Source: Hymenobacter lapidiphilus (lineage in GTDB: Bacteria; Bacteroidota; Bacteroidia; Cytophagales; Hymenobacteraceae). Taken from it: 61,495 bases of DNA. The position numbers and the translations under genes were made by a program. Numbering within the stretch: the stretch's first letter is position 1; each line of letters begins with the position of its first letter. The notes below the pieces were generated by a model that did no database searches, was not told the origin of the DNA, and saw nothing but the letters and a program-made list of their open reading frames with translations. Below, one piece after another: positions 32,112 through 40,697 of the stretch. The stretch spans positions 1-61,495 of the forward strand of contig NZ_JABKAU010000027.1 in assembly GCF_013377885.1 (NCBI RefSeq), in the 5' to 3' direction.

Positions 32112-33728
32112 ATGACATCCGTTCTGGCCTTCTCACTACCCGCTTCTTCAAGCCGTCGGCGCTTGCTCGATACCGGTCTTCGCCTGCTGGAAGAGCAGGG
32201 GTTTGACGCCGTATCCATGCCGGACATTGCCGCCGCCACCGGCCAGCCCCTGGCGGAGGTCTACCGGCACTTCGGCTCCAAAAATGACCTGGTAAGCGGC
32301 TTCTACCAGCGCGTACATGACGAGTTGGAAGGGCGCGTCTGCGACCTGCCCGCCGGAACGCTGGCCCTGCGCTTTCAGACCCTGGTGCGCTGGAAAATGG
32401 ACTTGGTGGTGCCCCAGCATCGCTTGCTCCGTTCTCAAATGGCCCATTTGCTCGATGCCGAGGACCCGATTGGGGTGCTCAGCCCCGAGACGGAAAGCAT
32501 TCGACTCCGCGGGCTGGCCCTGTTTGAACTCGTGGTGCGGGGCGCTACCGATATGCCCGCTGAAGCGCTCATTGCCTCCCTGGCCCAGACCCTGTATGCC
32601 GCGCACTGGGGCGTACTGGGCCTGCGGCTGCTCGACCGTTCAGCCGAGGGACGCGCTACCGCCGGGCTGCTGGAAATGCTAAGTGCCGGCCTGACGCTAG
32701 CCACGCCTCAGCTCTCGACCCTGTTCGGGCCCTTGTTGCTGGGGCAGGTCGCCGCGGCCGTTGGGCAATTCCTGCAGGTGGCACCGGACGTCGACTTTGA
32801 GGTGGCCCGGCGGGTGGCCAAGCTCCTTTTGCTGCACCGCAAAGTCCTGCCCACCGACCCGGCTGACGAATCCACGCAGGCCGCTGAGCAGAGCATTGCC
32901 CTGCACCTGCCCAAGCTGCACTACTACATCGGCCAGGGCCTGCCCATCCACCTGATTCTGCCGGCCTTCCCCGCCAAGTCCCCCAATCCGCACAAAGTGC
33001 TCGGCAAGCTGCCCGACCTGGGCGAGGAAATAGCGCTCACGTTTCTGCAAAGCCTCTGCGACGCTATCGGGCAGGTGTATGCGCCCGGCGCACGCATCAG
33101 CATCTGCGCAGATGGGCGCGTGTTCGCCGACCTCGTGCAGGTGAGTGATGCAGACGTATCGGCCTACAATGAGGTGCTCCAGCAGCTGATTCAGCAGCTG
33201 GGCACGCCGGCGCTGGACGTGATCAACCTGGAAGACCTGCTGGTTACTGACTCGTTCGACGCGGCCCGCACCTGGATTATGGACCAGTACGGCGAGCCGC
33301 TGGAGCAGCTTAAAGCCCGCGTGCGGGACACGGCCCACCACCGCGCCATGTTCAACGGCATTCACCGCTTCGTGTCGGAAGACGGCCTGGCACTGGCGCC
33401 CGAAAAAAGCAGGAGCCGGGTGAAGGAGGAAAGCAAGCAGGTGGCCTACGAAGTCATCCGCCGCAGCAATGCCTGGACGCGGCTGCTGGCCCAGGAGTTT
33501 CCGCACGCCGTGCGCCTGAGCATCCACCCGCAGCATGCGCAGTCCGACAAAATCGGCCTGCGCATGACCCGGGCCGTGGATGACTGGCTTACGCCCTGGC
33601 ACGGCGTGGTGCTGCTGCGCGACAACGACTACGTGCTCGTCAAGCGGCACCAGGCCGAGGAAGCGGGCGCCGTTTTGGTGCAGAAGCACGGGCTGCCCAG
33701 CCACTTTGTGGCCGGCCCGAATTCGTAA
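32112..33728 (+). CDS. TetR-like domain fused to a PvcA/Dit1-type isonitrile synthase, 538 aa
   Basis: Two parts in one chain. Residues ~1-200 are TetR/AcrR-like: RRRLLDTGLRLLEEQGFDAVSMPDIAAATGQPLAEVYRHFGSKNDLV is the HTH signature, followed by an all-helical ligand-type region. Residues ~250-530 resemble PvcA/DIT1, which converts the amino group of Tyr or Trp plus a sugar-phosphate carbon into an isonitrile: LPIHLILPAFPAKSPNPHKVLGKLPDLGEEIALTFL, GARISICADGRVFADLVQVSDADVSAYN and AVRLSIHPQHAQSDKIGLRM are the family blocks. Stand-alone PvcA is about 330 aa. A regulator joined to the synthase is unusual. First gene of a tight operon. Confidence 0.75.
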   Translation: MTSVLAFSLPASSSRRRLLDTGLRLLEEQGFDAVSMPDIAAATGQPLAEVYRHFGSKNDLVSGFYQRVHDELEGRVCDLPAGTLALRFQTLVRWKMDLVVPQHRLLRSQMAHLLDAEDPIGVLSPETESIRLRGLALFELVVRGATDMPAEALIASLAQTLYAAHWGVLGLRLLDRSAEGRATAGLLEMLSAGLTLATPQLSTLFGPLLLGQVAAAVGQFLQVAPDVDFEVARRVAKLLLLHRKVLPTDPADESTQAAEQSIALHLPKLHYYIGQGLPIHLILPAFPAKSPNPHKVLGKLPDLGEEIALTFLQSLCDAIGQVYAPGARISICADGRVFADLVQVSDADVSAYNEVLQQLIQQLGTPALDVINLEDLLVTDSFDAARTWIMDQYGEPLEQLKARVRDTAHHRAMFNGIHRFVSEDGLALAPEKSRSRVKEESKQVAYEVIRRSNAWTRLLAQEFPHAVRLSIHPQHAQSDKIGLRMTRAVDDWLTPWHGVVLLRDNDYVLVKRHQAEEAGAVLVQKHGLPSHFVAGPNS

Positions 33729-33827
33729 CCATTGCGGCAGAATACGCCACCGGAATACTCGCCGCGGCGCCCCATCTTTACCGGACGCACCCGACATTCG
33801 GATGCCTGCCTTATCCTGCTATTTCCT

Positions 33828-35594
33828 ATGCCCGCCTACACCCTCGAACCCCAGCTGCCCTTCGGCCTGCTCGTACGCGCCGATTTCTCTGGCCAGACCA
33901 TTGCCGGCATTTCCGCCGCGCAGCTCACGGAGTGGGTGCAGGCGCACCGTATCCTGATTTTTCGCGGGTTTGAACTGTTCGACAAAACGCCGTTCGCCCT
34001 CTACGCCCAGCAGCTGGGCGAGCCGCTGCAGTGGCCGTTCGGGGCCATCAACGAGCTGAAGGTGAAAGCCGATGCCAAGAACTACCTCTACACGCCCAGC
34101 GCCGTGCCCCTGCACTGGGACGGCGCCTTTATTGGCCGCATTCCCTACCTGATCTTCTTTCAGTGCGTGAAAGCGCCCCGGGCCGAAGACCGCGGCGGCA
34201 CCACGTTCGCCGATACAAGCCGGGCGCTGGCCCGCGCGACGGCCGCCCAGCGCGCCCGCTGGTCAAAAGCCACGCTGCGCTACCGCACCGAGAAAATCGT
34301 GCACTACGGCGGCACGCTCACCCAGCGCCTGCAGCAGGCGCACCCGGTCACGGGCGAACCGACCCTGCGTTTTGCCGAACCCGTGCGCGACCTCAATCCT
34401 GTCAGCGTGGAGGTACTCGATGCCACGCCCGCCGAGCAGGCCGAGTTGATTGCCGAGCTGCAGGCCGCCCTGTACGCGCCGGAGGTGTTCTACATCCACA
34501 GCTGGCAGGACAACGACATCGTGCTGGCCGACAACCACGTGTTGCTGCACGGCCGCGACGCGTTTCTCAACCCCAATGAGCGGCATATCCAGCGCATCAA
34601 CCTGCTGGCTCGCCCGGCCCAGGGCGGGCTGGCCCAGTTTCTCAAGAACAGCAAGACCCTGCGGCGCACGGAGTTTTTGATTGCCGAAATCCCGATTTTC
34701 CTCATTCCCATCCTGCTGAGTGCCGAGGACTTCCGCTTTCTCAAAACGCCGGTTCTCTACGTGGGCCTGGCCGGCATCTACCTGCTCTTCAACTTCGGCG
34801 ACCTGGTCAATGCCTACGCCGACCGCCGGGTGGATGCCGTTTATAAAAGCCACCTGTCCAACGCTATCTTCGAGTTGGGCGGGCCCGGCGTGCGCTGGCA
34901 GATGCGGGCCTCGGTGGCGGGCACGGTGCTCATCAGTATTTGGCTGACCCAGCACACCGGGCGCTGGCAGTTCGTGCCGCTCACGCTTATCGGCTGGGCG
35001 CTGGGCTTCCAGTATTCGTGGCGGCCCATCCACTTCAAGTCGCGCGGGCTGTGGCAGCTGGCCGCGCTGTGGGCCGTCATTTTCTTTGGCCCCATGGCCT
35101 ACACTGGCAGTCTGGTCACGCGCTTTCCCAAGCCGGCCGTGCTCACGCTGGCCGCCGCTTACGGCCTGCTGCAGGTGGGCGTGCTGATGCTCAACAACGC
35201 CGAAGACTACACCGAAGACCGCGCCGCCGGCTTGCACACGGCCATTGTGGCGCTGGGCCTGCACCGCAGCATGCGGGTGGCCCAGGCCCTGACGGGTGGA
35301 GCAGGCCTGCTGGTGCTGGGCAGCTTTGCGTATGTATTCCGCGCCGAAAAGCTACCCAAAGCGGCCTACGGGGCGCTGCTGCCGCTGGCCGGAGCCGTGG
35401 CCTATGTAGCCCAGGGCTACGAAACGGTGAACCGGAAAATCGCGGACCTCGACGAGGTCGCCGCTACGGCCGTGCTCAAGGAAAACGGCATGTTGGTTCC
35501 GCAGTGGCTTAAGGCTACGGCCTACACCAGCCTGCTGGCGGCGGGCGTGCTGTTTGCCGCCCGCATGCTGCGCCCTAAGCCGGCTCTGGCCTGA
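33828..35594 (+). CDS. PvcB-like Fe(II)/2-oxoglutarate oxygenase fused to a UbiA-type prenyltransferase, 588 aa
   Basis: Residues ~1-285 are a TauD/PvcB-like oxygenase: the 2-His-1-Asp triad is in PLHWDGAF (His, Asp) and HVLLHGRDAF (distal His), with RHIQRINL as the 2-oxoglutarate Arg. PvcB oxidises the isonitrile amino acid. Residues ~300-588 are a multi-helix membrane domain with both UbiA Asp-rich motifs (NAYADRRVD and NNAEDYTEDRAAG), so it transfers a prenyl group to an acceptor. This fusion would place oxidation and prenylation on one membrane-bound chain. ATG at 33828 is preferred; it follows the upstream stop by 100 bases. Confidence 0.75.
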   Translation: MPAYTLEPQLPFGLLVRADFSGQTIAGISAAQLTEWVQAHRILIFRGFELFDKTPFALYAQQLGEPLQWPFGAINELKVKADAKNYLYTPSAVPLHWDGAFIGRIPYLIFFQCVKAPRAEDRGGTTFADTSRALARATAAQRARWSKATLRYRTEKIVHYGGTLTQRLQQAHPVTGEPTLRFAEPVRDLNPVSVEVLDATPAEQAELIAELQAALYAPEVFYIHSWQDNDIVLADNHVLLHGRDAFLNPNERHIQRINLLARPAQGGLAQFLKNSKTLRRTEFLIAEIPIFLIPILLSAEDFRFLKTPVLYVGLAGIYLLFNFGDLVNAYADRRVDAVYKSHLSNAIFELGGPGVRWQMRASVAGTVLISIWLTQHTGRWQFVPLTLIGWALGFQYSWRPIHFKSRGLWQLAALWAVIFFGPMAYTGSLVTRFPKPAVLTLAAAYGLLQVGVLMLNNAEDYTEDRAAGLHTAIVALGLHRSMRVAQALTGGAGLLVLGSFAYVFRAEKLPKAAYGALLPLAGAVAYVAQGYETVNRKIADLDEVAATAVLKENGMLVPQWLKATAYTSLLAAGVLFAARMLRPKPALA

Positions 35595-35644
35595 TTGACC
35601 CGCTTGTCCAGCTCCTTTGCTCTGTCATCCCATCGCCCTACGTC

Positions 35645-36826
35645 ATGCCAGCTCCCCCCATTACGCCACCCAGCACAGCCTCGGACACGGCCGCAGAACT
35701 CTATGACTGCGCCATTATCGGGGGAGGCGTGGCCGGCCTGACGCTGGCCGTGCAGCTGGCACGGGCGGGGCGGCGCGTGGTGCTGTTTGAGAAGCAGACC
35801 TACCCGTTTCACCGCGTGTGCGGCGAGTACATCTCCATGGAGAACTACGCCTTTCTGTGCCGTATCGGCGTGCCGCTGGACCAGATGGATCTGCCAATCA
35901 TGACGCGCTTTACCGTCTCCTCGCCCACGGGCGTGGCGCTGCACCATCCGCTCGATATCGGGGGCGTCGGCATCACCCGCTACGTGCTCGACCAGTTGCT
36001 GGCCCGCCTGGCGGCCGAGCACGGGGCCACGATTCAGGAAGGCACTAAGGTAACGGACGTGGTGTTTGCCGATGAGCAGTTTACGCTCACCACCGCCGGC
36101 GGCGCCACGTACCGGGCACGCACGGCCTGCGGGGCCTGGGGCAAGCATGCCAACCTGGACAGCAAGCTCAATCGCCCGTTTCTGGAGCCTAGTCGGCAGG
36201 GCCGCCAGTTCGTGGCCGTCAAGTACCACCTGCAGGTGGAGAACTTCCCGAATGATCTGGTGGAGATGCACAATTTCCGCGATGGCTACTGCGGACTCTC
36301 GCCGGTGCCCGGGGGCCTGACCAACTGCAGCTACATCAGCGACGTGCGCAACCTGCGCGCCCACGGCAACAGCGTGGCCGAAATGGAGCGCGGGGTGCTC
36401 ATGCAAAACCCGCTGCTGCGCCCCTACCTGGAGCAGGCCCAGCGCGCCGGTACCGTCCCGATTGTCATCTCCCAGATCACGTTCCGGGAGCGTTCCACCG
36501 TCGATGCCCACGTGCTGATGCTCGGCGACGCGGCCGGCACCATTGCCCCGCTGGCCGGCAACGGCATGAGCATGGGCATGAGCGCCAGCTTTCTGCTGCA
36601 CGGGCTGCTGCTCGATTTTCTGGAGGGCCGCCTTTCCCGCGCCGAGCTGGAGCAGCAGTACACCCGGGCCTGGCGAAGCTTGCTGCGCTTGCGCATCCGG
36701 GCCGGCCACCTCATCCACCAGTTCTTTGGGCGCCCGGCGCTTACCACCCTGGCAATTCAGGCCCTCAAAAGCCTGCCGGGACTCACGACGCAGGTGCTGA
36801 AGCTCACGCATGGAAAAAGCTATTAG
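35645..36826 (+). CDS. FAD-dependent oxidoreductase, geranylgeranyl-reductase/monooxygenase-like, 393 aa
   Basis: Flavoenzyme with the Rossmann GGGVAGL (residues 25-31) near the N-terminus, FEKQTYPFHRVCGEYIS, and the second FAD motif GDAAGTIAPLAGNGMSMGM (about residues 295-313). The pattern is that of the geranylgeranyl reductase/PHBH-like group, in which members reduce double bonds of prenyl chains or hydroxylate aromatics. It starts 50 bases after the prenyltransferase fusion and ends the operon, so a role in reducing or oxidising the prenylated isonitrile is the obvious inference. Halogenase motifs are not seen. Confidence 0.75.
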   Translation: MPAPPITPPSTASDTAAELYDCAIIGGGVAGLTLAVQLARAGRRVVLFEKQTYPFHRVCGEYISMENYAFLCRIGVPLDQMDLPIMTRFTVSSPTGVALHHPLDIGGVGITRYVLDQLLARLAAEHGATIQEGTKVTDVVFADEQFTLTTAGGATYRARTACGAWGKHANLDSKLNRPFLEPSRQGRQFVAVKYHLQVENFPNDLVEMHNFRDGYCGLSPVPGGLTNCSYISDVRNLRAHGNSVAEMERGVLMQNPLLRPYLEQAQRAGTVPIVISQITFRERSTVDAHVLMLGDAAGTIAPLAGNGMSMGMSASFLLHGLLLDFLEGRLSRAELEQQYTRAWRSLLRLRIRAGHLIHQFFGRPALTTLAIQALKSLPGLTTQVLKLTHGKSY

Positions 36827-36896
36827 CAGGTAGTGAGGTCTGCTTCCACTGATTCAGTAGTCGAAGCCATCCTGCAAGCTCACTCCCCGAGGTTTA

Positions 36897-36923
36897 GGCA
36901 CGATAACGGGCCCTTATCGTACC
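36897..36923. repeat. Hairpin element copy 1 of a pair
   Basis: 10-bp arms with one mismatch (GGCACGATAA / TTATCGTACC) around CGGGCCC; 71 bases after the FAD gene stop. A near-identical element, also with one mismatch but at a different position, lies at 40613-40639 in the same orientation. The pair brackets the DUF4249/TonB genes. Terminator-like in position but without a U-run. Confidence 0.75.
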
Positions 36924-37041
36924 CTGTTCCAAAGGCATTCGCTTCGTTTTTTATTGCAATTCACTTAAACAGGCGTATAAGGCCACCGGCATACGATTAC
37001 CGACTAGCCGCCGTTTGCTTTCGCAGCACTTATCCTATGCT

Positions 37042-38007
37042 ATGAGAGTCCTATTCAAGCCCCCTGCTCTATCGGCTTTTGCCGGCTTATCTTTCCTTTT
37101 AGCCAGCTACATCGACCAAATCAGCGTTGACTTGCCGGCTCCGCCGAAGGTGTTGGTTATGAACGCCATTCTCACGCCCGATAGCGTATTCCGGGTGCAG
37201 GTGAGTCGCGTCAGCAGCACCATAGATTCCTCTTCGCGGCTACTAACTACGGCCAACGTACATCTGCTCGTTGCGGGTCGGGCCGAGGAGTTGTTGCGCC
37301 ATCAGGGCCGGGGGCTATATACCAGTCCGAATAAACCCCTGGCTGGCACACCCTATACCCTGCGGACGCAGGTTGCTGGCTACCCAACCGCTAGTGCCAC
37401 GGATACGGTGCCGGCCGTGGTGCCGATCCGAGAGGGGTGGTACTCCTACCCCACTGGAACCGACCGCAATAACGAACTGCTGGGTACCATTGTCGTGCGT
37501 TTCGATGACCCCGGGCAGACGGCTAATTTTTATGAAATAGTGGCCTTCCAATTTGAACCCCTGGGGCCGAGGCGGAATTCGAATCAAAGTCAGGATTTTG
37601 AATTGGATGCCCGGGGAAATGCCGCGCTGGCTGCGGAAGGCGACGCGGCGTTTGAACCGGCTTCGCTGGTCTTTTCCGATAAGCTCTTCAATGGGCAGTC
37701 GTTTGAGTTGCGCGCCTCCTTTTCGCCGTTTGGTCGAATCGCAGGAGGTATCAGCAATGGGCAGCCGGTAGGCCCCCGGGTATCGGGCGAAGTGTACGTG
37801 GTGTTGCGCTCCGTCAGCCGGGCCTACTACCAGTACCGCAAAAGCTGGACCCGGCACTTCTACAACCAGGGCACCAAGGGGTTGGGCGGCGGGCTGAATC
37901 AACTCCTGTTCCTCGGCGACCCGACCCGGATGTACTCGAATGTGGGGCAGGGGTACGGCGTGGTGGTGAGCCAGGCGCAAGAAATCAAACGACTGTCCGC
38001 CCGTTGA
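37042..38007 (+). CDS. DUF4249 envelope protein, 321 aa
   Basis: Envelope protein typically encoded beside a TonB-dependent receptor in Cytophagales and thought to assist substrate uptake. It has the DUF4249 pattern: KVLVMNAILTPDSVFRVQVSRV near the N-terminus, then a middle sandwich (ANFYEIVAFQFEP) and the C-terminal TRMYSNVGQGYGVV. A signal peptide (ALSAFAGLSFLLASYI) is followed by no clear lipobox Cys. ATG at 37042. The receptor gene starts 1 base after its stop, so the two are a transcriptional unit. Confidence 0.8.
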   Translation: MRVLFKPPALSAFAGLSFLLASYIDQISVDLPAPPKVLVMNAILTPDSVFRVQVSRVSSTIDSSSRLLTTANVHLLVAGRAEELLRHQGRGLYTSPNKPLAGTPYTLRTQVAGYPTASATDTVPAVVPIREGWYSYPTGTDRNNELLGTIVVRFDDPGQTANFYEIVAFQFEPLGPRRNSNQSQDFELDARGNAALAAEGDAAFEPASLVFSDKLFNGQSFELRASFSPFGRIAGGISNGQPVGPRVSGEVYVVLRSVSRAYYQYRKSWTRHFYNQGTKGLGGGLNQLLFLGDPTRMYSNVGQGYGVVVSQAQEIKRLSAR

Positions 38008-38008
38008 T

Positions 38009-40480
38009 ATGCGTCCGATTGATATGCGTCTGACTGATCGGATTACCTACCCCACCTCGTCCGGCCTGCTGGTTTGCTTGCTGCTGCTGCTGACGGGGAC
38101 TTTAACGGCGCAAGGCCAACGCCTGGAAACCCGCGTCACCTTCAGCGGAACGGTGCAGGATGCCCGCACGGGCGAAAAGCTGCTGGGGGCCGCCGTGTAC
38201 GTGGCCGGGAGCCAGGCCGGCACGACCACAAACGCCGCGGGCTTTTACTCGCTGACCTTGCCGGCCCAGGATTCGGTGCGCCTGACGGCCAGTTACCTGG
38301 GCTACCAGCGGGCCACCATCGCCCTGACGGGTCGGCAGACGACGGCGCACACCTTTCGCCTGGCCGCGCGCAATGAACTGGGCGAGGTGCGGGTAAGCGG
38401 GACGACGGATGCGCCGCTGGCGCGGCGGGTGGAAATGAGTACCCTCCAGATTCCGATGGCGCAGTTGCGGCAACTGCCGGCGCTGCTGGGCGAGCCCGAC
38501 GTGCTGCGGGCCTTCCAGCTCATGCCCGGCGTGCAGGCCGGCCGCGAAGGCAGCGGGGCGCTGTACGTGCGCGGTGGCTCCCCCGACCAGAACCTGACGC
38601 TGCTCGACGATGTACCCATTTACTACGTCAGCCACGTCGGCGGCTTTCTTTCCGTTTTCGACGCCAATGCCATCAGCGACGTCCGCCTGCTGAAAGGGGG
38701 CTTTCCGGCCCGCTACGGGGGCCGGCTGTCCGCCGTGCTCGATGTGCGCCTGAAGGAAGGCAACCAGCAAAAGCTGAGCGGCACCGCCGGCGTGGGCGTG
38801 CTGGCCACCCATGTCTCGCTGGAAGGCCCGCTGAAAAATGGCAAGACCACCTTCCTCGTGTCGGCCCGGCGCGGCAACCTGGACTTGTTTTCCCGGCTGG
38901 CCAGCGCCCGTTCCTCCGGCGGTACCAGCGTAATCGGCTACTCTTTCTATGATGCCAGTGCCAAACTCAGTCACCAGCTCACGCCCCGCGACCAACTCTT
39001 CGCGGCCGTGTATCTGGGTGGCGACCGGCTGTTTATAAATCAAAAGCCCCAAACCATTGCCGGCCCGCAGGGGCAGCTGCGCTACCAGAACACCAGCAAC
39101 CTGCGCTACGGCAACGCCCTGGCTTCGCTGCGCTGGAACCGCCAATTCACGCCCCGGCTGTTCGGCAACGCCACCCTCGCGGCCACGCGCTTTCACTACG
39201 AAAACGAGCAGGCCTTCCGGCTGGAAGACCGCTCGGCGGCCAGCCCGTTGAGCGAGAACAGCCAGGCCAGCTTTACTTCCGGCGTCCAGGACCTGTTGAT
39301 TAAGGCCGATTTCGAGTACTACCCCCGGCCCGCCCACCAGCTGCGGTTCGGGGCCACCGCCATTGGGCACGCCTTCACGCCGGGCAGCAATTTCTTCTCC
39401 AGTCGCAGCAGCGCGGTGGCAACCGATACCACCTTCGGGGCAAGGCGCGTAGGCGCCCAAGAGGTAGCTGTTTACGCCGAAGATGAGATTCGACTAACGC
39501 CGCGGCTATCGGCCAACCTGGGCCTGCGGGCCGTGCGGTACTGGGTGCAGGGACAGTCATTCGGCGGCGTGCAGCCGCGGTTACTGGCCACCTACCTCCT
39601 GGGCGAACACACGGCCCTCAAAGCGTCCTACGCCAGTATGCAGCAGTATTTGCACCTGCTCTCCAACAATGGGGCGGGCCTGCCCACCGACTTGTGGGTG
39701 CCGGCGACCCGGCGCGTGGCCCCGCAGCGGGCGCGGCAGGTGGCGGTGGGCCTGGCCCATACGCTGCCCGCATGGGGGCTGGAAGTCAGTGTTGAAGCCT
39801 TCCAGAAATCGTTGCGCCAGCTGATCGAGTTTCGGGAGGGGGCCACCTTCTACAACAGTTCCCAGAACTGGGAGGATAAAGTGGTCACTGGCGGACGGGG
39901 CCAGGTACGGGGCCTGGAGTTGCTGGTGCAGCGCAAAACCGGTCGCCTGACGGGCTGGGTGGGCTACACGCTGGCCCGCAACGAGCGGCAATTCGACCAG
40001 CTTAACCAGGGCCAGTGGTACCCCTACAAGTACGACCGCCGCCACGATGGCTCAGTGGTGCTCATCTACACGCTGCGCCCCACTATTACGCTCTCGACCA
40101 CCTGGACCTATGGCACGGGCAACGCCCTCACGCTGGCCCAGGGCAACTACCACGTCGTGGACCAGAGTTATGGCCGCCTCTCCGGGGATGCCGCGAACCG
40201 CTACCTCTACCCCGAGGCCGAGGTGTACGGCAACAAAAACAGCTACCGGATGCGGGCCTATCATCGCCTGGACCTGGGCGCAACCTTCACCAAAGCCGTC
40301 CGGCACGGCGAGCGGTTGTGGCGGGTGGGGGCCTACAATGCGTACAGCCGGCACAACCCGTATTATATTTACTACAGTGCGGGCGAGAATGATAGCTACT
40401 ACACCAAAGGGCAGAAGCAGCTGTACCAGCTGAGCCTGTTTCCCATCCTACCGGCCATCAGCTACGAACGCCGCTTTTGA
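38009..40480 (+). CDS. TonB-dependent outer membrane receptor, 823 aa
   Basis: Outer membrane transporter driven by TonB. After the signal peptide (CLLLLLTGTLTAQGQ) there is a carboxypeptidase-like regulatory domain (SGTVQDARTGEKLLGAAVYV, GYYSLTLPAQDS-like), then the plug with ALLGEPDVLRAFQLMPGVQAGREGSGALYVRGGSPDQNLTLLDDVPIYYVSHVGGFL, and a C-terminal barrel ending YERRF with a terminal Phe. No SusD partner is present, only DUF4249. Length is typical. Substrate unknown; the neighbouring isonitrile operon suggests a metal- or metabolite-linked uptake role, which is inference only. Confidence 0.88.
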   Translation: MRPIDMRLTDRITYPTSSGLLVCLLLLLTGTLTAQGQRLETRVTFSGTVQDARTGEKLLGAAVYVAGSQAGTTTNAAGFYSLTLPAQDSVRLTASYLGYQRATIALTGRQTTAHTFRLAARNELGEVRVSGTTDAPLARRVEMSTLQIPMAQLRQLPALLGEPDVLRAFQLMPGVQAGREGSGALYVRGGSPDQNLTLLDDVPIYYVSHVGGFLSVFDANAISDVRLLKGGFPARYGGRLSAVLDVRLKEGNQQKLSGTAGVGVLATHVSLEGPLKNGKTTFLVSARRGNLDLFSRLASARSSGGTSVIGYSFYDASAKLSHQLTPRDQLFAAVYLGGDRLFINQKPQTIAGPQGQLRYQNTSNLRYGNALASLRWNRQFTPRLFGNATLAATRFHYENEQAFRLEDRSAASPLSENSQASFTSGVQDLLIKADFEYYPRPAHQLRFGATAIGHAFTPGSNFFSSRSSAVATDTTFGARRVGAQEVAVYAEDEIRLTPRLSANLGLRAVRYWVQGQSFGGVQPRLLATYLLGEHTALKASYASMQQYLHLLSNNGAGLPTDLWVPATRRVAPQRARQVAVGLAHTLPAWGLEVSVEAFQKSLRQLIEFREGATFYNSSQNWEDKVVTGGRGQVRGLELLVQRKTGRLTGWVGYTLARNERQFDQLNQGQWYPYKYDRRHDGSVVLIYTLRPTITLSTTWTYGTGNALTLAQGNYHVVDQSYGRLSGDAANRYLYPEAEVYGNKNSYRMRAYHRLDLGATFTKAVRHGERLWRVGAYNAYSRHNPYYIYYSAGENDSYYTKGQKQLYQLSLFPILPAISYERRF

Positions 40481-40612
40481 GCCTCGTGACCATTCCCTGG
40501 TATGGTGGCCGGCAGGACCTTTTGCGTCTCCTACAACCAATAGCTACCTGCCAGAGGCGTAGCGTATTTTTATTACCCGCTGCTATGAGCAGGCCATCGT
40601 CAACCAGCTTTA

Positions 40613-40639
40613 GGTACAATAACGGGCCCTTATCGTACC
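40613..40639. repeat. Hairpin element copy 2 of a pair
   Basis: GGTACAATAA / TTATCGTACC around CGGGCCC, 132 bases after the receptor stop; partner at 36897. Confidence 0.75.
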
Positions 40640-40666
40640 TAGTCCGAAAGACGGCGGCTGTTTAAA

Positions 40667-40683
40667 TCACCCTTTTGCTGAAC
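40667..40683 (-). repeat. Cassette repeat, right array copy 3 (partial)
   Basis: ATCACCCTTTTGCTGAAC matches the end of the repeat (compare 55690). Confidence 0.6.
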
Positions 40684-40697
40684 AATCGGAAGCAGAT

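Noticed and set aside
32703..33797. Long minus-strand frames opposite the isonitrile synthase and other GC-rich genes
   Set aside because: Shadows of strongly supported plus-strand genes, with no domain logic of their own.
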